Origin: Lutraria lutraria
Lineage: Eukaryota; Mollusca; Bivalvia; Venerida; Mactridae
Length of the DNA stretch: 64,000 nucleotides
Assembly (NCBI GenBank): GCA_964023205.1
Contig: OZ026835.1
Location: 11,738,414 to 11,802,413 of the forward strand
Direction of reading: 5' to 3'
A model generated the notes under the pieces. The model saw only the letters and a program-made list of their open reading frames with translations. It made no database searches and was not told the DNA's origin. The position numbers and the translations under genes were made by a program. Of this stretch, positions 51,219 through 63,689 are shown piece by piece. Each line of letters opens with the position of its first letter. The first letter of the stretch is position 1.

Positions 51219-53180
51219 TATATTATACATATCTTACAGTTGGGCCACTACAAAAACGTGCCAAACACCTGTGTTTTGGATTGGGTAATTACAAAAGTTT
51301 ATTTTCTTAAAGATTGCTTGTTCATAAATATTTTACTCTGAAGGATTCTGTGTAAATATTACAGTACTGCATGGGTATATGTAAAATTTGTATTTACTTT
51401 GCATATTATTTGTATCTAATATGTTACTATCATGTTCTTGAATTATTAATTACAAGTTATTTCAGAAACATTCTGTCTGTGTATTGAATCAATATCAGTC
51501 AATATTTCCAACTCAAAATGTTGATGTCATCTAGTTGATTGAAATAAATAAGCTTGCTCCCAATGGCACAAACTTTGACATATTTTTCAAATTAAACCCT
51601 CTGAGCATTGATCCCATAAACATAACAAAGTAACACTGTCCTCTTACTGATAACATACTGATAAGAGAAATTATGTGTAAAAGCAAATTTACTGAAATTC
51701 TTTTTAATCCACACCTTGTTTGCTAATTGCTTGTTGGTAAAATATTGAATATCCCCTTTTAGGCACATAGGAATTCTTTCAAGTACGCAATAAACATTTC
51801 ACTAGGATATAATTCTGAAATATTTACGATCGTTATGTAAACGTGACCCATGCAATGTTATGTGTAACTTTGTGGAAATTAGGTACACAAGTAAATGTCT
51901 TTTGATGGATCTAAAAGTTTTAGTTTTAAAATTAAGTTCAAAAATTGAGTCTTTGGATAAATAACCTTCAGAGGTCTTGGATTTTAATTATTTTGTTACT
52001 TTTTTTATTTCAAATCATCTTTAATTATTTTTTAATTTTTCATTTAAATCAAGTTTTCATTGATAATTTGGCCATCTAAAATCTTGCTATAGAATATGTT
52101 GATTATCTAAAATAGCAAATGCAACTGCATGTTCATATGCAGATTGAATTTCACTTCACCAATGCTAAATGAATTATTTTAATTAAGATCAAATAGTCAT
52201 TTTTTTGTAAAGATGGTTTAAATTACTTAGTATTCATGAAATGATCTTCAATCAAATTATATTAATATGGTATACAATTTCTTTTGGTTTCATTGAATAA
52301 ACCATCTGGCATCTATACAAAATTAGGTACTGTAATTCTATTTGAAATTAATCATTTTAAAACAGTAAGTAAAATTGATAGAATATTTAAGTAAAAATTA
52401 GATATACCAATACACTTATTCAAATGTTTTTACATGATGAAAATTAAACAATTCCCTTTGAGTAGAATTCATGAAAAGTTTAGGATTAAACATGAATATT
52501 TCTTGAACTATTCTTGTATAGTTCATGAAGTATAAATAACTATTTGCTAGGGGATTTTAGTATTTCTTAGAAAATTGAACTATTAATTACTATATATATA
52601 TATAATTATATTAGTGTAAATGATTAATTATTCAGTGAATGGGTGATATTCAGTTTTGAACTTACAACAAGAATGTGTGTAGGTGCCAATATTAGAATAT
52701 TAAACATATGTATCATTAATTGAAGTGAATGTTATTGCTTACATTTTAATTGAACAGCGCGGCCAATTTACACAATGTTTAATGTCTCTTTTCTATATAT
52801 ATTTGTCTATCTTATCGATCATCTATTGATATATATTATAAAAGCTTTATTGGAGAAATTGAAAGTATAGAAAAGAAGTGTACAGTATGTAAATAGAAGG
52901 TTCAATATTGATGAGTTGAAATTGGAAATAAATATACAATTGATATTGACCTTATTTTGCTTGTATTGACCTGTCAGTGAGAAAATTGCTTGCATTAGTT
53001 GTAAGTTCAGTGATATAAATACATGGGTTCATGGCTTCAAGTTTCTGAATAGTGTTCTGTCTTAACATTGGTTACATTCTGTTGTATTAATCTTCAATTC
53101 CTTGTCATCTTCTATAGTGATTTCATTAAGGAGTTTGTACTCACAGTTTTATCAATAATTATGTGATTTCTTTCCTACAG

Positions 53181-53323
53181 AAGACAATCATTACTAAGAC
53201 AAGCTGTTACAATATTTCTCTCTTTCTGTGTATGTGTGTTTGTGTATGTTGGAAGAATTCTTTAATATCAATATTTGAGAATAAAGTAAAGTGAAGATAT
53301 TGACAAGATGAGTGAACAAACAG
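53181..53323 (+). CDS. 5' coding exon of an unidentified gene, copy B
   Basis: The duplicate of 48,051-48,194, with acceptor TTTCCTACAG and donor G|GTAAGC. ATG is at 53,308 and encodes MSEQT plus one base. Either copy could be spliced to the downstream exons, which must lie to the right. Candidates in matching phase are 59,303 and 61,514. Confidence 0.5.
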
Positions 53324-53433
53324 GTAAGCTTTTCTTTATTTTTGCGTGATGTTGTAAAATATTCTTCAGATTTCATGAGTTTAATATTTAGATTTGGCGT
53401 AAAAATCTTTATTTCTGGTTACATGATTACTTA

Positions 53434-53592
53434 AGGTAGGTTAGGTAGGTAGGGTTTTTATTATTAGTAATGATCATGGGTGTGCGCAGGAATATGAGAC
53501 AATTAAGACAGTGGATGTACTGTTCCTCAGGCCTGATAAAAAGTCCTGGGTCGCAGGGAAAATCAGGGTTGGTCAGGTAACCAGCAATAAAA
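53434..53592 (+). repeat. GTGGATGTAC repeat family, unit B copy
   Basis: The duplicate of 48,305-48,468 carried by the segmental duplication. Confidence 0.65.
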
Positions 53593-53622
53593 AAATTAAG
53601 ACAAATGAAGCAATGAAACAAT

Positions 53623-53790
53623 ACAGTCTAACTTGAGTAAATGACCACCTCCCAATAAATGCCACCCTGTGAGTAAAAACATTCTTTTAAAAAACCATCA
53701 TTGATTATTTAGAACAAAATGAAGGACCTGTCAATAAAGGCCTAATTTTGTCTTTCCCAAGGGTGGCCTTTGTTCACAGGTTTTATTTTT
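53623..53790 (+). mobile_element. ACAGTCAAAC-family MITE, unit B copy
   Basis: The duplicate of 48,494-48,660 carried by the segmental duplication, with a small deletion in the middle. Confidence 0.65.
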
Positions 53791-53930
53791 GAGAATTGGT
53801 TTACTAATTTTGCTAAATTAATTTTTATACTACTGTTAGAAACTCATCCTGTGATCAACAGATACTTCTCTTCTTGAATGTCTATAATTTCACATCACTC
53901 CTTAAAAATGCTTAATAATAATTTAAATGA

Positions 53931-54252
53931 GACTGCGTCCATGATCCAGTAGTTAGTACGCTGGACCAGTAACCCGGCAATCTGGGTTCGATTCTTGGTC
54001 TTCTTTAATTCTCGGTAAAGTGCAGTGCCCTGCACTCTGAGGCATCAACACACTTGGTGCGCAGGTCATACCTTTCTACAAAATTTAACAAAAATGTTGA
54101 ATTTCCTCAACGTGTGGACTGTGAAGAAGTTACCAGTTACTTGTGGAATAGTTAGTTAGTACTGGTTTGAATATAGTCCAGGAAAATCTGTTAGATGAAT
54201 CAGCCACTGTTTATAAATGAAAGAATTGTTGAAAACGGCTTTAAACACACTG
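53931..54252 (+). mobile_element. tRNA-derived SINE, full length
   Basis: The tRNA-like head (GATCCAGTAGTTAGTACGCT, GGGTTCGATTC) is followed by a body with AATTTAACAAAAATGTTGA and the tail AATTGTTGAAAACGGCTTTA. The duplication breakpoint falls within its head. A related body and tail lie at 62,938-63,157. Confidence 0.75.
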
Positions 54253-56414
54253 AAAATAAAATGCATTTCTATCATTAGTCATAGCTTATATTTTGAAGTT
54301 TCAGATTATAAAGTTTAGAAGCCCATACAATAAGGATATTAGTGTAATATCTTCTTCAATGTCCATGTACTTGTTCAACCAGTCAATCATTCAATACAAT
54401 AAAAGACTTGTCTAGAGCCTGGGGCAGGTGAAATTTATTTTAGGCGAAACAAAATTCTTAAAAGAGTTTTGAAGAATAGTCATGAGAATTAGGTTGACAC
54501 AGTTAGAAGTGTGTAGTGTAATGAACTTCTGATTTGAAGACTGCATGGCTGAAGACATCATGTCTATGACAGGTTGTCCTCTTCCATAGATCATTTAAGT
54601 GGAGTAGTTGGTAATAATTTGCGGGGGGAACAAGGTATGTACTGCCATGGCACAGAATCCAGGAAGACAGGTAACAGCTCAGGTACACATGTAGAAATGA
54701 AATGCTGTTAAAGACTGAGATTTTCCTTGTTTTTAAGGCAGTATAAAGTAATTTCCATGACAGAATATATATTTGATACCAGAAAGAAAGTTTATAATGG
54801 GTTTTAAAACACATGTATGTGTAGTGATCACTAAATGTAGTTTATATAATTATTTATCATGCAATCTGGATTAAATTCCGAAGCAATGCCAATGAAAAGT
54901 TAAACAACGTCACTTTTGTTTAATCCGTATTAAAATGCTTTTAAACTTTTTCATGATTGAATTACTGTATTGCCATCAGTTGTTATGTATTAATATGAAT
55001 TAAGATGTAACATTTAGTGTACAGAATTGTGAGTTAACCACCTAATTAGGCCAGACGAAATACAAATTAATGTAGTTATTTTTATGGCTATACTTAAAAA
55101 AAGGTAGATTGGTCACAAACTTTTTTTCAAAGCCTATCTTTCATGTGATTTATGGCACAAATCATTTTATTAGGATTAATCATGCCATAAATCACACATA
55201 CATGCCATATCTCATGCCATGAGACTTTTTCTCAAGTATTTTTACCCCTCCTCACAGCCTAAAGCTGTTAGATTTAAATCTCACAGAAAATCGTACCTCA
55301 GATAATAAAATCTGTGCAGTAAACAACTACAATTTGTATCTTGGGCAACATTTGTTTCACTGATAATAACCGAACTCACCAATTGCAGTCAAAAGTTGAC
55401 ACTTTGTTAATTGCTGATGTATTTGGCATGTGTTAGGTCCTAAGTAGTTTTATAATACAATAATTGGTTGCAATTGTATTTGTCATGATGTATGAATGAA
55501 TGTTTGCTAGAGACAATTAAGCCTTGTCTGTATTTGGTATTTATACTTAGATCCACTCACTCAAGTTTGTGCCTCGATCAATGTGAGTTCTAATCCCACC
55601 TGGGCCCAGAAAATATTCTAACCTAGTGTATAGTTCGACTGTGTTTTTTTAGCCATGATGGAAGAATGCACTAAATCAACAGAGTACATACTGTACTTTA
55701 GCATGTTAAATTTATCATACAAATATGTTCTGAATATCCATATCCGCTATTTGCCTTAGTGGATTACTGGTAATTATTCTGAAAAATTTCGTCACGGCTC
55801 AAAAACATGGTTCAGCTATACTAGTTGGAGAAATAGCTGCATGACACTGGCTATTGATGCCACATTAAATCCAACAAAAAATACACAATAGACTATCTTT
55901 AAAAAATGTTTGTTTGAGGTATTCCCCTACCCAGAGAATTTTCTGTGGTCAGATTGGTGGAAAATATTTTTTTTACGTTTTATATTTTACATTGAACCCA
56001 AAGTACCGGTACATGTCAAAATGCTGTTTATAAACTGAAAACAAAATTTTTACCCAAGAGACCAAAAAAAGTTGGGTAGGTAACGTAGAGTAGGTTACGT
56101 AATCCCAAACAATATATTTCTAAGTGTACTGGTTATTATAGTGATACAACTTTGTACAAATCTGGAATGTTAACTTGTATTGATTATTTGATCAATATTT
56201 AATCCTGACATCATATTAACCAGCATACACAGTAGGAAAAAATGTGTTTATCAGATACATTGTAATCAATCATTCATTAGCACTTGATAATTATAAAACA
56301 TAGAACCAATGTATGGAATCATTCTTTATAGTGCAGGCATTATTGTGTTGTTGTTTCATTAGGTGTGAAAAAATTAGTCATGTTCAGGGTTATTTACGGT
56401 AACCAGAAATATTT

Positions 56415-56431
56415 GGGGGGGGGGGGGGGGG
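56415..56431 (+). repeat. G tract (17 G)
   Basis: Seventeen consecutive G residues, which could form a quadruplex. Length may also be affected by sequencing error. Confidence 0.85.
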
Positions 56432-56480
56432 TAGGTTGACAAATTGTTTACTTTTCTGTTTTTTCTAAACATAATTATAT

Positions 56481-56616
56481 AGTCAAACCTGTGTTAGCAG
56501 CCACCTTCAAACAAAGTCCATCCTGTGAATAAAGGTCATTCTTTTAAAAAACCATCATTGGTTATTTGGACCAAAACACCTCCAAATAAAGGCCACCTGT
56601 CAATAAAGGCCACATA
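56481..56616 (+). mobile_element. ACAGTCAAAC-family MITE, single copy
   Basis: AGTCAAACCTGTGTTAGCAG is followed by TGTGAATAAAGGTCATTC and the TTTAAAAAACCATCATTGG block. Confidence 0.65.
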
Positions 56617-57413
56617 TTGTATTTCAAAGTTACTGTTGTATGTTAAAATTTATAATTTTGCTCATTATGAAATCACAAAATAGTCTGACACAATGTTTGA
56701 TGTATAAATAAAGCCAAAAAGAATCACATTTTTGTTTTTGTGGCGTTCTTAAACAATAGATTCTCTTCAAATTTCATTTTTGAACCTTTCATACTTTGGA
56801 AATGTTTTGTACTTTGAGATTTGTTGTTAGGAACTTCAGTGTCTGCACCAAAAAAGGGTCAATTTGGGGACCGTAAACTAAACTACAATGTATTTTCTTT
56901 CTGGCCTTAGCTTTGAGCAAGAACTAAAGAATGTATCATAAATTATATTTTTTCTTTTGTGACTCCTGTCAGTGTTTATTGCGTCAAAAAAGCCATGCTG
57001 AGATTAATATCAAATTATTGTAACACTGTTAAACACTGTTGAAAAAATGTATATATATCGTCAAATATCCTTTGACAGCTCTGTATATCACTTTTCTAAA
57101 AAATGACATACAAGTATAAATAATATATTAGGTAATTAAGCAGTGTGTGGTGGAATGTATTTTCTATTCCACATTTTGAAATCAAGCTGGCATGATCTAG
57201 TACATAATAAATTGACTGTTAACATTTTTTGTCCTAGATCAGTTTGCCAACTCTATGTTACATAAGATAACATATTGTTCATGGTATATCTATAAATGTA
57301 ATTTATTCATGTAAATATTGACTTAATGTATTGAGATGTAATTATTTTTTGTTATTATTTGTACGTAGCTAAGGCCTAAAAATGTTTGTTTCAAGTCACA
57401 TGCTGATTAAAAA

Positions 57414-57560
57414 AGGGGTAGGTAGGTCGAGTTGGTTCATGAAAGCATGAAAACATGCAGAAAGGTAAAAAAACTGAGAAAGTGGATGATCCGTTCCTCT
57501 GGCCTGATAAAAGTCTAGGGTCGTGGGAGAAAATTACAGTAGGTCGGGTAACCAGCAATT
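57414..57560 (+). repeat. GTGGATGTAC repeat family
   Basis: AGGGGTAGGTAGGTCGAG is followed by GTGGATGATCCGTTCCTCTG, CTAGGGTCGTGGGAG and GGTCGGGTAACCAGCAAT. A reversed fragment may lie at 58,340-58,390. Confidence 0.65.
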
Positions 57561-58767
57561 TTTTGTACGCCTATCTATGAAAACTATGTAAAATAGAATA
57601 ATATATTACATGTTCATGTTAAAGGTAGTAAATGTTTTCTTTATGTTTTGTGGAAGGCGCCCTAGCATTCAATATGAGGATGAAATTGCTGGGTTGAAAT
57701 CTTTTTGGGGAAAGAAATTATTGTCTGAAACTAATTTGGGGAATGAAATTTTATGGAGTAAATCAGAAATTTGGGGAAAATTGCATATTTTCAAAGAACT
57801 TTCAGATGGGAATGCATCTTTTACAGGCTACATGCAGCTATATAATAAAGAAAACCCCTGGCTAGTGAAGTGACTTATATTTTATTATCTATTTTACAAA
57901 AAATACTTTCAGTTTATTTACTTAGACCGTATGTTGTGAAGGCATTTAGATGAATACGAAACATGATTAATATAAGGTTAGAAAAAAATACAGTTAAGTT
58001 TACAATTAATTAACTGAAAATATTGTGTAGGTAGGTCTCTTATATTTTCAATTTCATTCTTTGGAGGTTCAATCAATTCATCCTCAAATATTCAGAATTT
58101 TATTGTTGGGAACTTAAGTGACGATGCTAAAAAATAGGCTTGGTGAAATAACCGTTGACAAAACATTTTTCTAGCCTAAGTGTAAAGCAGTACATATATA
58201 TTACATTAATTGATTTTTAATGTTAATCAAGTGTTTATAGAATAATATAAATCAATTACACTTAAACCCTTTCAGTGACTTGTTTGTATGTTTTAGCCCT
58301 TACAGTTTTCTGATGTCAATCCATTAAAATTAATATTGAAGAAGTACATCCACTGTCTAACTTCTTTACCTTTCCGCATGCTTTCAATAGTATTTTCTTT
58401 TGTTTTTAAATCCATTCCTATCTACCTTATTTTGAATGATCATGTGATGCAACTAGAAACAAACTTTATTTTTACGCCTTATAATCAATTTTTTTTATGA
58501 TACAATATAAAATCGTGATTCAATATTTAAATCTTAGGTGTTTTACACTCGATATAGAACACTGCAAAATTTGGCAACTATTCAACAGAATTTTTCCCTT
58601 ATATGTATATGAGCTATGATTTAAACATTGTGAAATACATTTTATGTATATGTTTGTTCCTATTTTCCATAGATAAGTCATTGACTTGGATATTAAAGCT
58701 GTACCTAAGTACATTATGATTTAAATGTTGTTGGATTAATGTCAAGTTCTGTATTTTATCTTGATTA

Positions 58768-58947
58768 ACAGTCAAACCTGTGAATAAAGACCACCCTTGT
58801 GAAAGACATACTGTGGCCTTAATTGATAGATGGCCTTTATTTGGAGGTTATTGTGTTCCAAATAATCTATGAGGGTTTTTAAAAGAATGGCCTTTATTCA
58901 CAGGGTGGCCTTTATTCAGAGATGGTCATTGACACATATTTGACTGT
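58768..58947 (-). mobile_element. ACAGTCAAAC-family MITE with visible inverted ends
   Basis: ACAGTCAAACCTGTG at the left and CACATATTTGACTGT at the right are inverse in 13 of 15 positions. The interior holds the reverse of the blocks seen at 48,494 and 56,481. Confidence 0.75.
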
Positions 58948-59302
58948 ACATGAACATGGTACTTCAAAAAAATATTAATAAGTTCATATGCTAATATTTA
59001 CATTTCATTATGTACTGAATAAACACTTCATGAACTAATATAAATAATTGAAATTCTTTAATTTGGTGCTTTTCTTCAGTTACAGACCAGCATACAAATG
59101 TATTTAACTTTATATCGGTATTTAGTATTTTTCATAATTCATTTCTTGTTGAAAATATTCAGTTACCGGTAACACTATTGTAACTTATTTGTTATAACAA
59201 TGTCCAGATTATGTTTTTGGTATGGCTATTATTACAAAATCTACCAACATAGGCAGTATAATATTTGTCTTGAAAAACCCCCTTGTTACTTTAATTGTTA
59301 CA

Positions 59303-59390
59303 GGACTGTCCCAAGGTGGTACTGAGACTCTGAGAGATTGTGTTTTTTCCTGTGTCTTTGAATGTTCCTATAAGTTAGCTGGGTTGGTTA
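59303..59390 (+). CDS. weak candidate second coding exon of the MSEQT gene
   Basis: After the acceptor TTAATTGTTACAG the bases join the phase of the MSEQT exon and read GLSQGGTETLRDCVFSC onward for about 30 codons without a stop. The only donor is weak (G|GTTAAG). The sequence is not recognised. It competes with the microexon at 61,514. Confidence 0.2.
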
Positions 59391-59454
59391 AGGGAAGTTA
59401 AGAATTGGTTTGTTTCTGTTTAACCTAAATTAAAAAATCTGCTTGACCCTTTCG

Positions 59455-59640
59455 TGCCTGCATAGCTCAATAGATGGAGAGTGTTGAGTGTACAGATATC
59501 TGTATGGTGAAATTGTACTCAGGGCCTAACACATGTTCCCTGTGATAACTTGGATGAAGATATTGAATGCGTCTCTGACCATAAGTCTTCCACCATAGAG
59601 AACAAGGCTAGCACTGGTTCAGGATCCAGTAAAACTATAG
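59455..59640 (+). repeat. degenerate tRNA-headed SINE
   Basis: GCCTGCATAGCTCAATAGAT resembles a tRNA A-box arm, followed by a body of about 120 bp. The tail is not clear. Confidence 0.4.
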
Positions 59641-61513
59641 TTAAATTGATGGCTTGCAAATATACATCTGAATTTCCTTTTTTATAAAGGATAAAAAAAT
59701 AAGAAAATTTGAAAAAATAAGAATTCTTAAAGAAATTCTTTTGTATTTAAGATGAATAATTTTTGAATGAATTTACAGATAAGCATGTACACTATTTTTA
59801 CTCCGTAAATATTGCTTGTTGCTAATCCTCATTATGTCAGTACATTTAAACTGATCTACCTTGGAGTAATACTTCACATGCAGTGTGACAAACTTTAATC
59901 TATAAATGCCCTGTAATGAATGGCTTGTATTGATCGGGTCTTTCAATTCTATAATTATGTCTTGTAGCTTAATTGCTGTCTCTTCAATATTCTGAGGTGT
60001 GTCATTGAAAGTACAGGATAACATCAATAAGTCAAGACATTTCATGGCTTGTATGATTTTGTCTTGACAACATTAAAGGTGTTGCATGTAAGTGTATGAT
60101 ATGACGTCAGACTGTTATTTGCATGATATTTAAAATATGTATTTGGCTTTATTTCAAATTCTTTTTAAAGCATTCGTAATCTTTATAGCATTAGTTTGAT
60201 AATCATGATATTTAATTTAATATGTTTGGTTAAGTATCCATGGATGAATAATCTTAGGGACCACTTCCGCCCACTGGGCTTATCAGGCATTTTCTTGCAA
60301 TAGGGTAATTATGGAAAATTTGAAAAGATGTGAGAAATAAGGGACTTTTTACTGAATTTGTGGTCTGTTCAGTAAATCATACACTTTTTAATATTTTTTT
60401 TTGGCTTCATACATGTACCAGCTGTAATGGTGGATGAAGACCGCAAGTACCTGGGTTGAACCATCAACCCTTTTGCAAGTTACTGGACAGCTTAAGTTTG
60501 CCTTGTTGTGGACGGGGTTCATTGTAAGTCATAGCTGTTGGAGACCATGATTACAGCACCACTGAGACCCCACTGATCATATAGCTTATGTTTGAACCCT
60601 ACTCTGCATGGTCACTGTGTACCATCATAAATCTTATAATAATCTATTCTCCTGATTCATGTACTATTAGTGTTCATGTACCTGTTAATGAGTTATTGAT
60701 ACTTCATCTAACCATTTGATGAATTTTTCATCACAATAAAGGCTAGATATATTGAAATGTCTGTAAAAAAAGTCCCATTTTAATCATTGATATTAATTGG
60801 CTATAGTTAGGTATTTTGGTATTTTAAATAATTACAGTCTTGGTTTAATTGGTCGGCTTAATTTAAACTAAATACATCTGTCTCCAGTTTACAAGTGTGA
60901 CCAAGTATTATATTGAAAGATTTAAATCCAACATTTATTCTTTTTAATCTGCTTGCAAAATCGATTGACCTTTAAACATTATTACATCAATACCACTGAT
61001 ACAATGACTATTTGTGTATATAGCTGTTGTATTTAAAGATTTAAATCTCTGATTACAGCTTTGTTTTGTTTGGGACTGGTCTAAAATTTCTGTTTGTATA
61101 CTCTATACATGGTCTTGATTACTGTGAATCACATGATTATATTGTTTTAAGGCGCTTGGTGTTAACGATTGTTTTTACGAATAATAGACTAATAGAATAA
61201 AGTGTCAACATTTTGGGTTGAATTACTGAAAAAAGTCTGGTTCTTATTGAGGAATTATTTTCACATGATTATCTACTGATGATAAGTCATCTCCTCTGAT
61301 GGATTTTGTGATAATTTTGTGACGAAAGATAATTCTATTCCTTATTGAAAGATCTTTATGGTGTTTGAATAGTGTGACGTTATTAAATTTTAATTGTCTT
61401 AACGGATATTCTGTTCAAACTTATATGTGCTTGAAATAAGTTGATTATTTATTTTTGTCTAAAAAATGTAATTGTGAATTATTTATTTTTTTAATGTCTG
61501 GATTTCCAAACAG

Positions 61514-61530
61514 TAACAGATCTAGAATGG
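61514..61530 (+). CDS. candidate 17 nt microexon of the MSEQT gene
   Basis: A T-rich tract and TTCCAAACAG acceptor precede 17 bases ending at a strong GTAAGT donor. Joined to the MSEQT exon the reading is MSEQTVTDLEW, ending in phase 0. Both splice sites are good and the phase fits, but the exon is too short to be recognised by similarity. Confidence 0.3.
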
Positions 61531-62008
61531 GTAAGTTAATACATGTATTGAAAATCAGGAATATATAAATTAAATCATTTACTATAAAAAATATTCAACT
61601 TTAGATGTACCGGTACTCAAAATTCAATTTGTATGTTTTTCTTTAAAGAAATACATGTATATGTATTTATATTGAATCAGTAAATGGAAATGAATATAAA
61701 TCATTACTGGACAAGAGGGCTGACAAACTTGCATAAATTGCACTGCTGGACAAAAAAATTACTGGTTTACATTATATTGACTTAATTTTCTCTAAAAATC
61801 AGAGGAATTTTACAGGATTTTCCACCCAAAGGGCTAAGATCTTAAAGCCATAATGTAAACTCTCATATAATATTATCAGGGCTGGGCTGTATGAACCGCT
61901 GGCTAGAGGCCCCGCTCAATAATTCTGGCTGTAATACTATAGAAGCTATAACCCTTGTGTGACAAATGTTGAAAATCTGCTCCTTCCCGATCTGAAATTG
62001 CTTTGTGT

Positions 62009-62150
62009 AATAGGAGGAGGAAAATAATGTTCCCGATGTGGGCTCAAACCGGCAACCTCCTGCTTGCAAGTCAGATGCTCTACCAACTGAGCTAATCAAG
62101 CTGATGAATTTCCAAGCCAATTTATGATACAATATACCACACCGCTACAT
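62009..62150 (-). mobile_element. tRNA-headed SINE fragment, reversed
   Basis: On the plus strand AGGAGGAAAATAATGTTCCC leads into the reverse of a tRNA-Ala-like head (TTGCAAGTCAGATGCTC, CAACTGAGCTAAT) and the flank CCACACCGCTAC. Same family as 13,595. Confidence 0.75.
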
Positions 62151-62262
62151 TCATCCTTTCTTTTAATTCAAAGTAATTAATTGCAACAAACCACAGACTC
62201 TTTAAATTAACCCAGCCTTTGCTTCACCCTAGCTCTAGGATTCCAATTCATGGCACCAAATG

Positions 62263-62381
62263 AAATAGGAGGAGGAAAATAATGTACCTCCTGCTTGCAA
62301 GTCAGATGCTCTATCAACTGAGCTAATTGCACTGGTGAATATCCCAGCCAATTCATAAATACAATCTACCACACCGCTACA
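62263..62381 (-). mobile_element. tRNA-headed SINE fragment, reversed, T arm deleted
   Basis: The same sequence order as 62,009-62,150, but about 25 bases that would form the T arm and acceptor end are missing. It lies 110 bp downstream of that copy. Confidence 0.75.
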
Positions 62382-62937
62382 CTTTGTAACACCTGTATGT
62401 GAAGTTGTACCTTGTCTACTTCATTCAAAATTGACATGAGAAAATCATCAAAATGAAAATGTTAAATAATCAGTTTGATATCATTGGTAATTGTTAATTT
62501 TTTTTATATATCTGGAGATCTTAGCAAACATTTTTTTTTTAAATAAAAATATCATTGATTATTACATACTAAATCATGATCTTGTGATTTTCAATTTTTT
62601 GGATATCCATCATTCTGTGTGCCATATCTATAACAGTGTTTTGTTTTATGGCACTCAAAAACACATTAGCTAATTTGATGTCATGGGGCAAATGTACAAT
62701 GTTTAAAGGATTACATGTTATTTATATTTTATACATATATTAATCCTAAGTTTCAAAATGACATTTACAATGCTTTAAAACTAATATACAGATAAAGTTT
62801 CAGTACTCTAAACATTGCCATTCTTAAGATATTAAAAAAGTCCACCTATTTTTTATAACTCCACTTATGCTTCAGTTCATTGCTTTACAAGAATTGATGA
62901 TTAGAAATTCTGGATTTTTAGAAAAATATAAATCAAG

Positions 62938-63157
62938 AGTTTAGTTCTCTGTGCAGATCCAGGTTTGAATCCCAGTCCCTGTTGGTCAATGAAACTTGGA
63001 CAAAAATGTTGATTTTTTTCCATATGTGGCCAGCTTATCCTTGCCAAAGGGTATGTATTGAATAGAATACAGACTTATAGAGTTCAGTCCAGGAAAACTG
63101 GTTTGGTGACTGGGCCACAGTATATAACTGAACTATTATTGAAAACACATTAAATCC
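62938..63157 (+). mobile_element. SINE body and tail, 5' truncated
   Basis: The B-box-like CCAGGTTTGAATCCC is followed by ACAAAAATGTTGATTTTTTT, AGTCCAGGAAAACTGG and ATTGAAAACACATTAAA, matching the element at 53,931 in order. Confidence 0.6.
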
Positions 63158-63689
63158 ATTGGAACAATTGAAGTACTGATAGTGTTAACCGGTACTGTAT
63201 TTTGTGAATACCTTAATCTGATAAAGACTCTCCTAAATCCATCCCATAGCTGCAAAGACAACAGTTACTGTTTGTTCACATAATTGTCAAAATCACTAAA
63301 TTTATGTAAATTCTCATGAATCAATATAAGTATATCATATATCATCTATAAAGACATTCTTCAAGTATGTCAATATAGATTGTGTGTCTACTATATTTGA
63401 TTTAAGTGCCGTTATCTCAACTACCGGGTACCACTTAATGTGTAGATGATATTTTTGTACAATATAAAATACCCAAGATTTAAATCAAACCTCTCAAGTA
63501 AACACTTCATGTGTATAGATACGCAATGGGCACATCACTGCTTAGCTGAGCAAGTCCGAGTATTTGGTTGATAGATTTTGGGTTTCACAAGTTTGAACCC
63601 TGGGTGTGGCACACCATGTCAGACACATGATTGTTCTCCATGGCAATGGTGGTCAAGTCTGGATATCATGATTGGTCATCTTGGTGTTC

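Larger units (their letters stand above)
48827..53954 (+). repeat. tandem segmental duplication, unit B (5.1 kb)
   Basis: This is the second unit of the duplication. Its left end joins the SINE fragment of unit A, and its right end continues into an intact SINE (TAGTTAGTACGCTGG), which shows where the original junction lay. It is shorter than unit A mainly because its minisatellite is shorter. Confidence 0.92.
54253..59300. other. probable intron of the MSEQT gene, no exon recognised
   Basis: This is AT-rich sequence with tRNA-like remnants (about 55,545-55,650), a G tract and the MITEs listed separately. The frame at 57,610 falls in a GGGGAAA-rich repeat-like stretch and is not convincing as a gene. 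Confidence 0.45.

Noticed and set aside
57610..57873. Frame of 87 codons resembling a small protein
   Set aside because: It sits in a GGGGAAA-rich stretch that vaguely resembles the reverse of 30,640-30,760, and shows no splice or family support.
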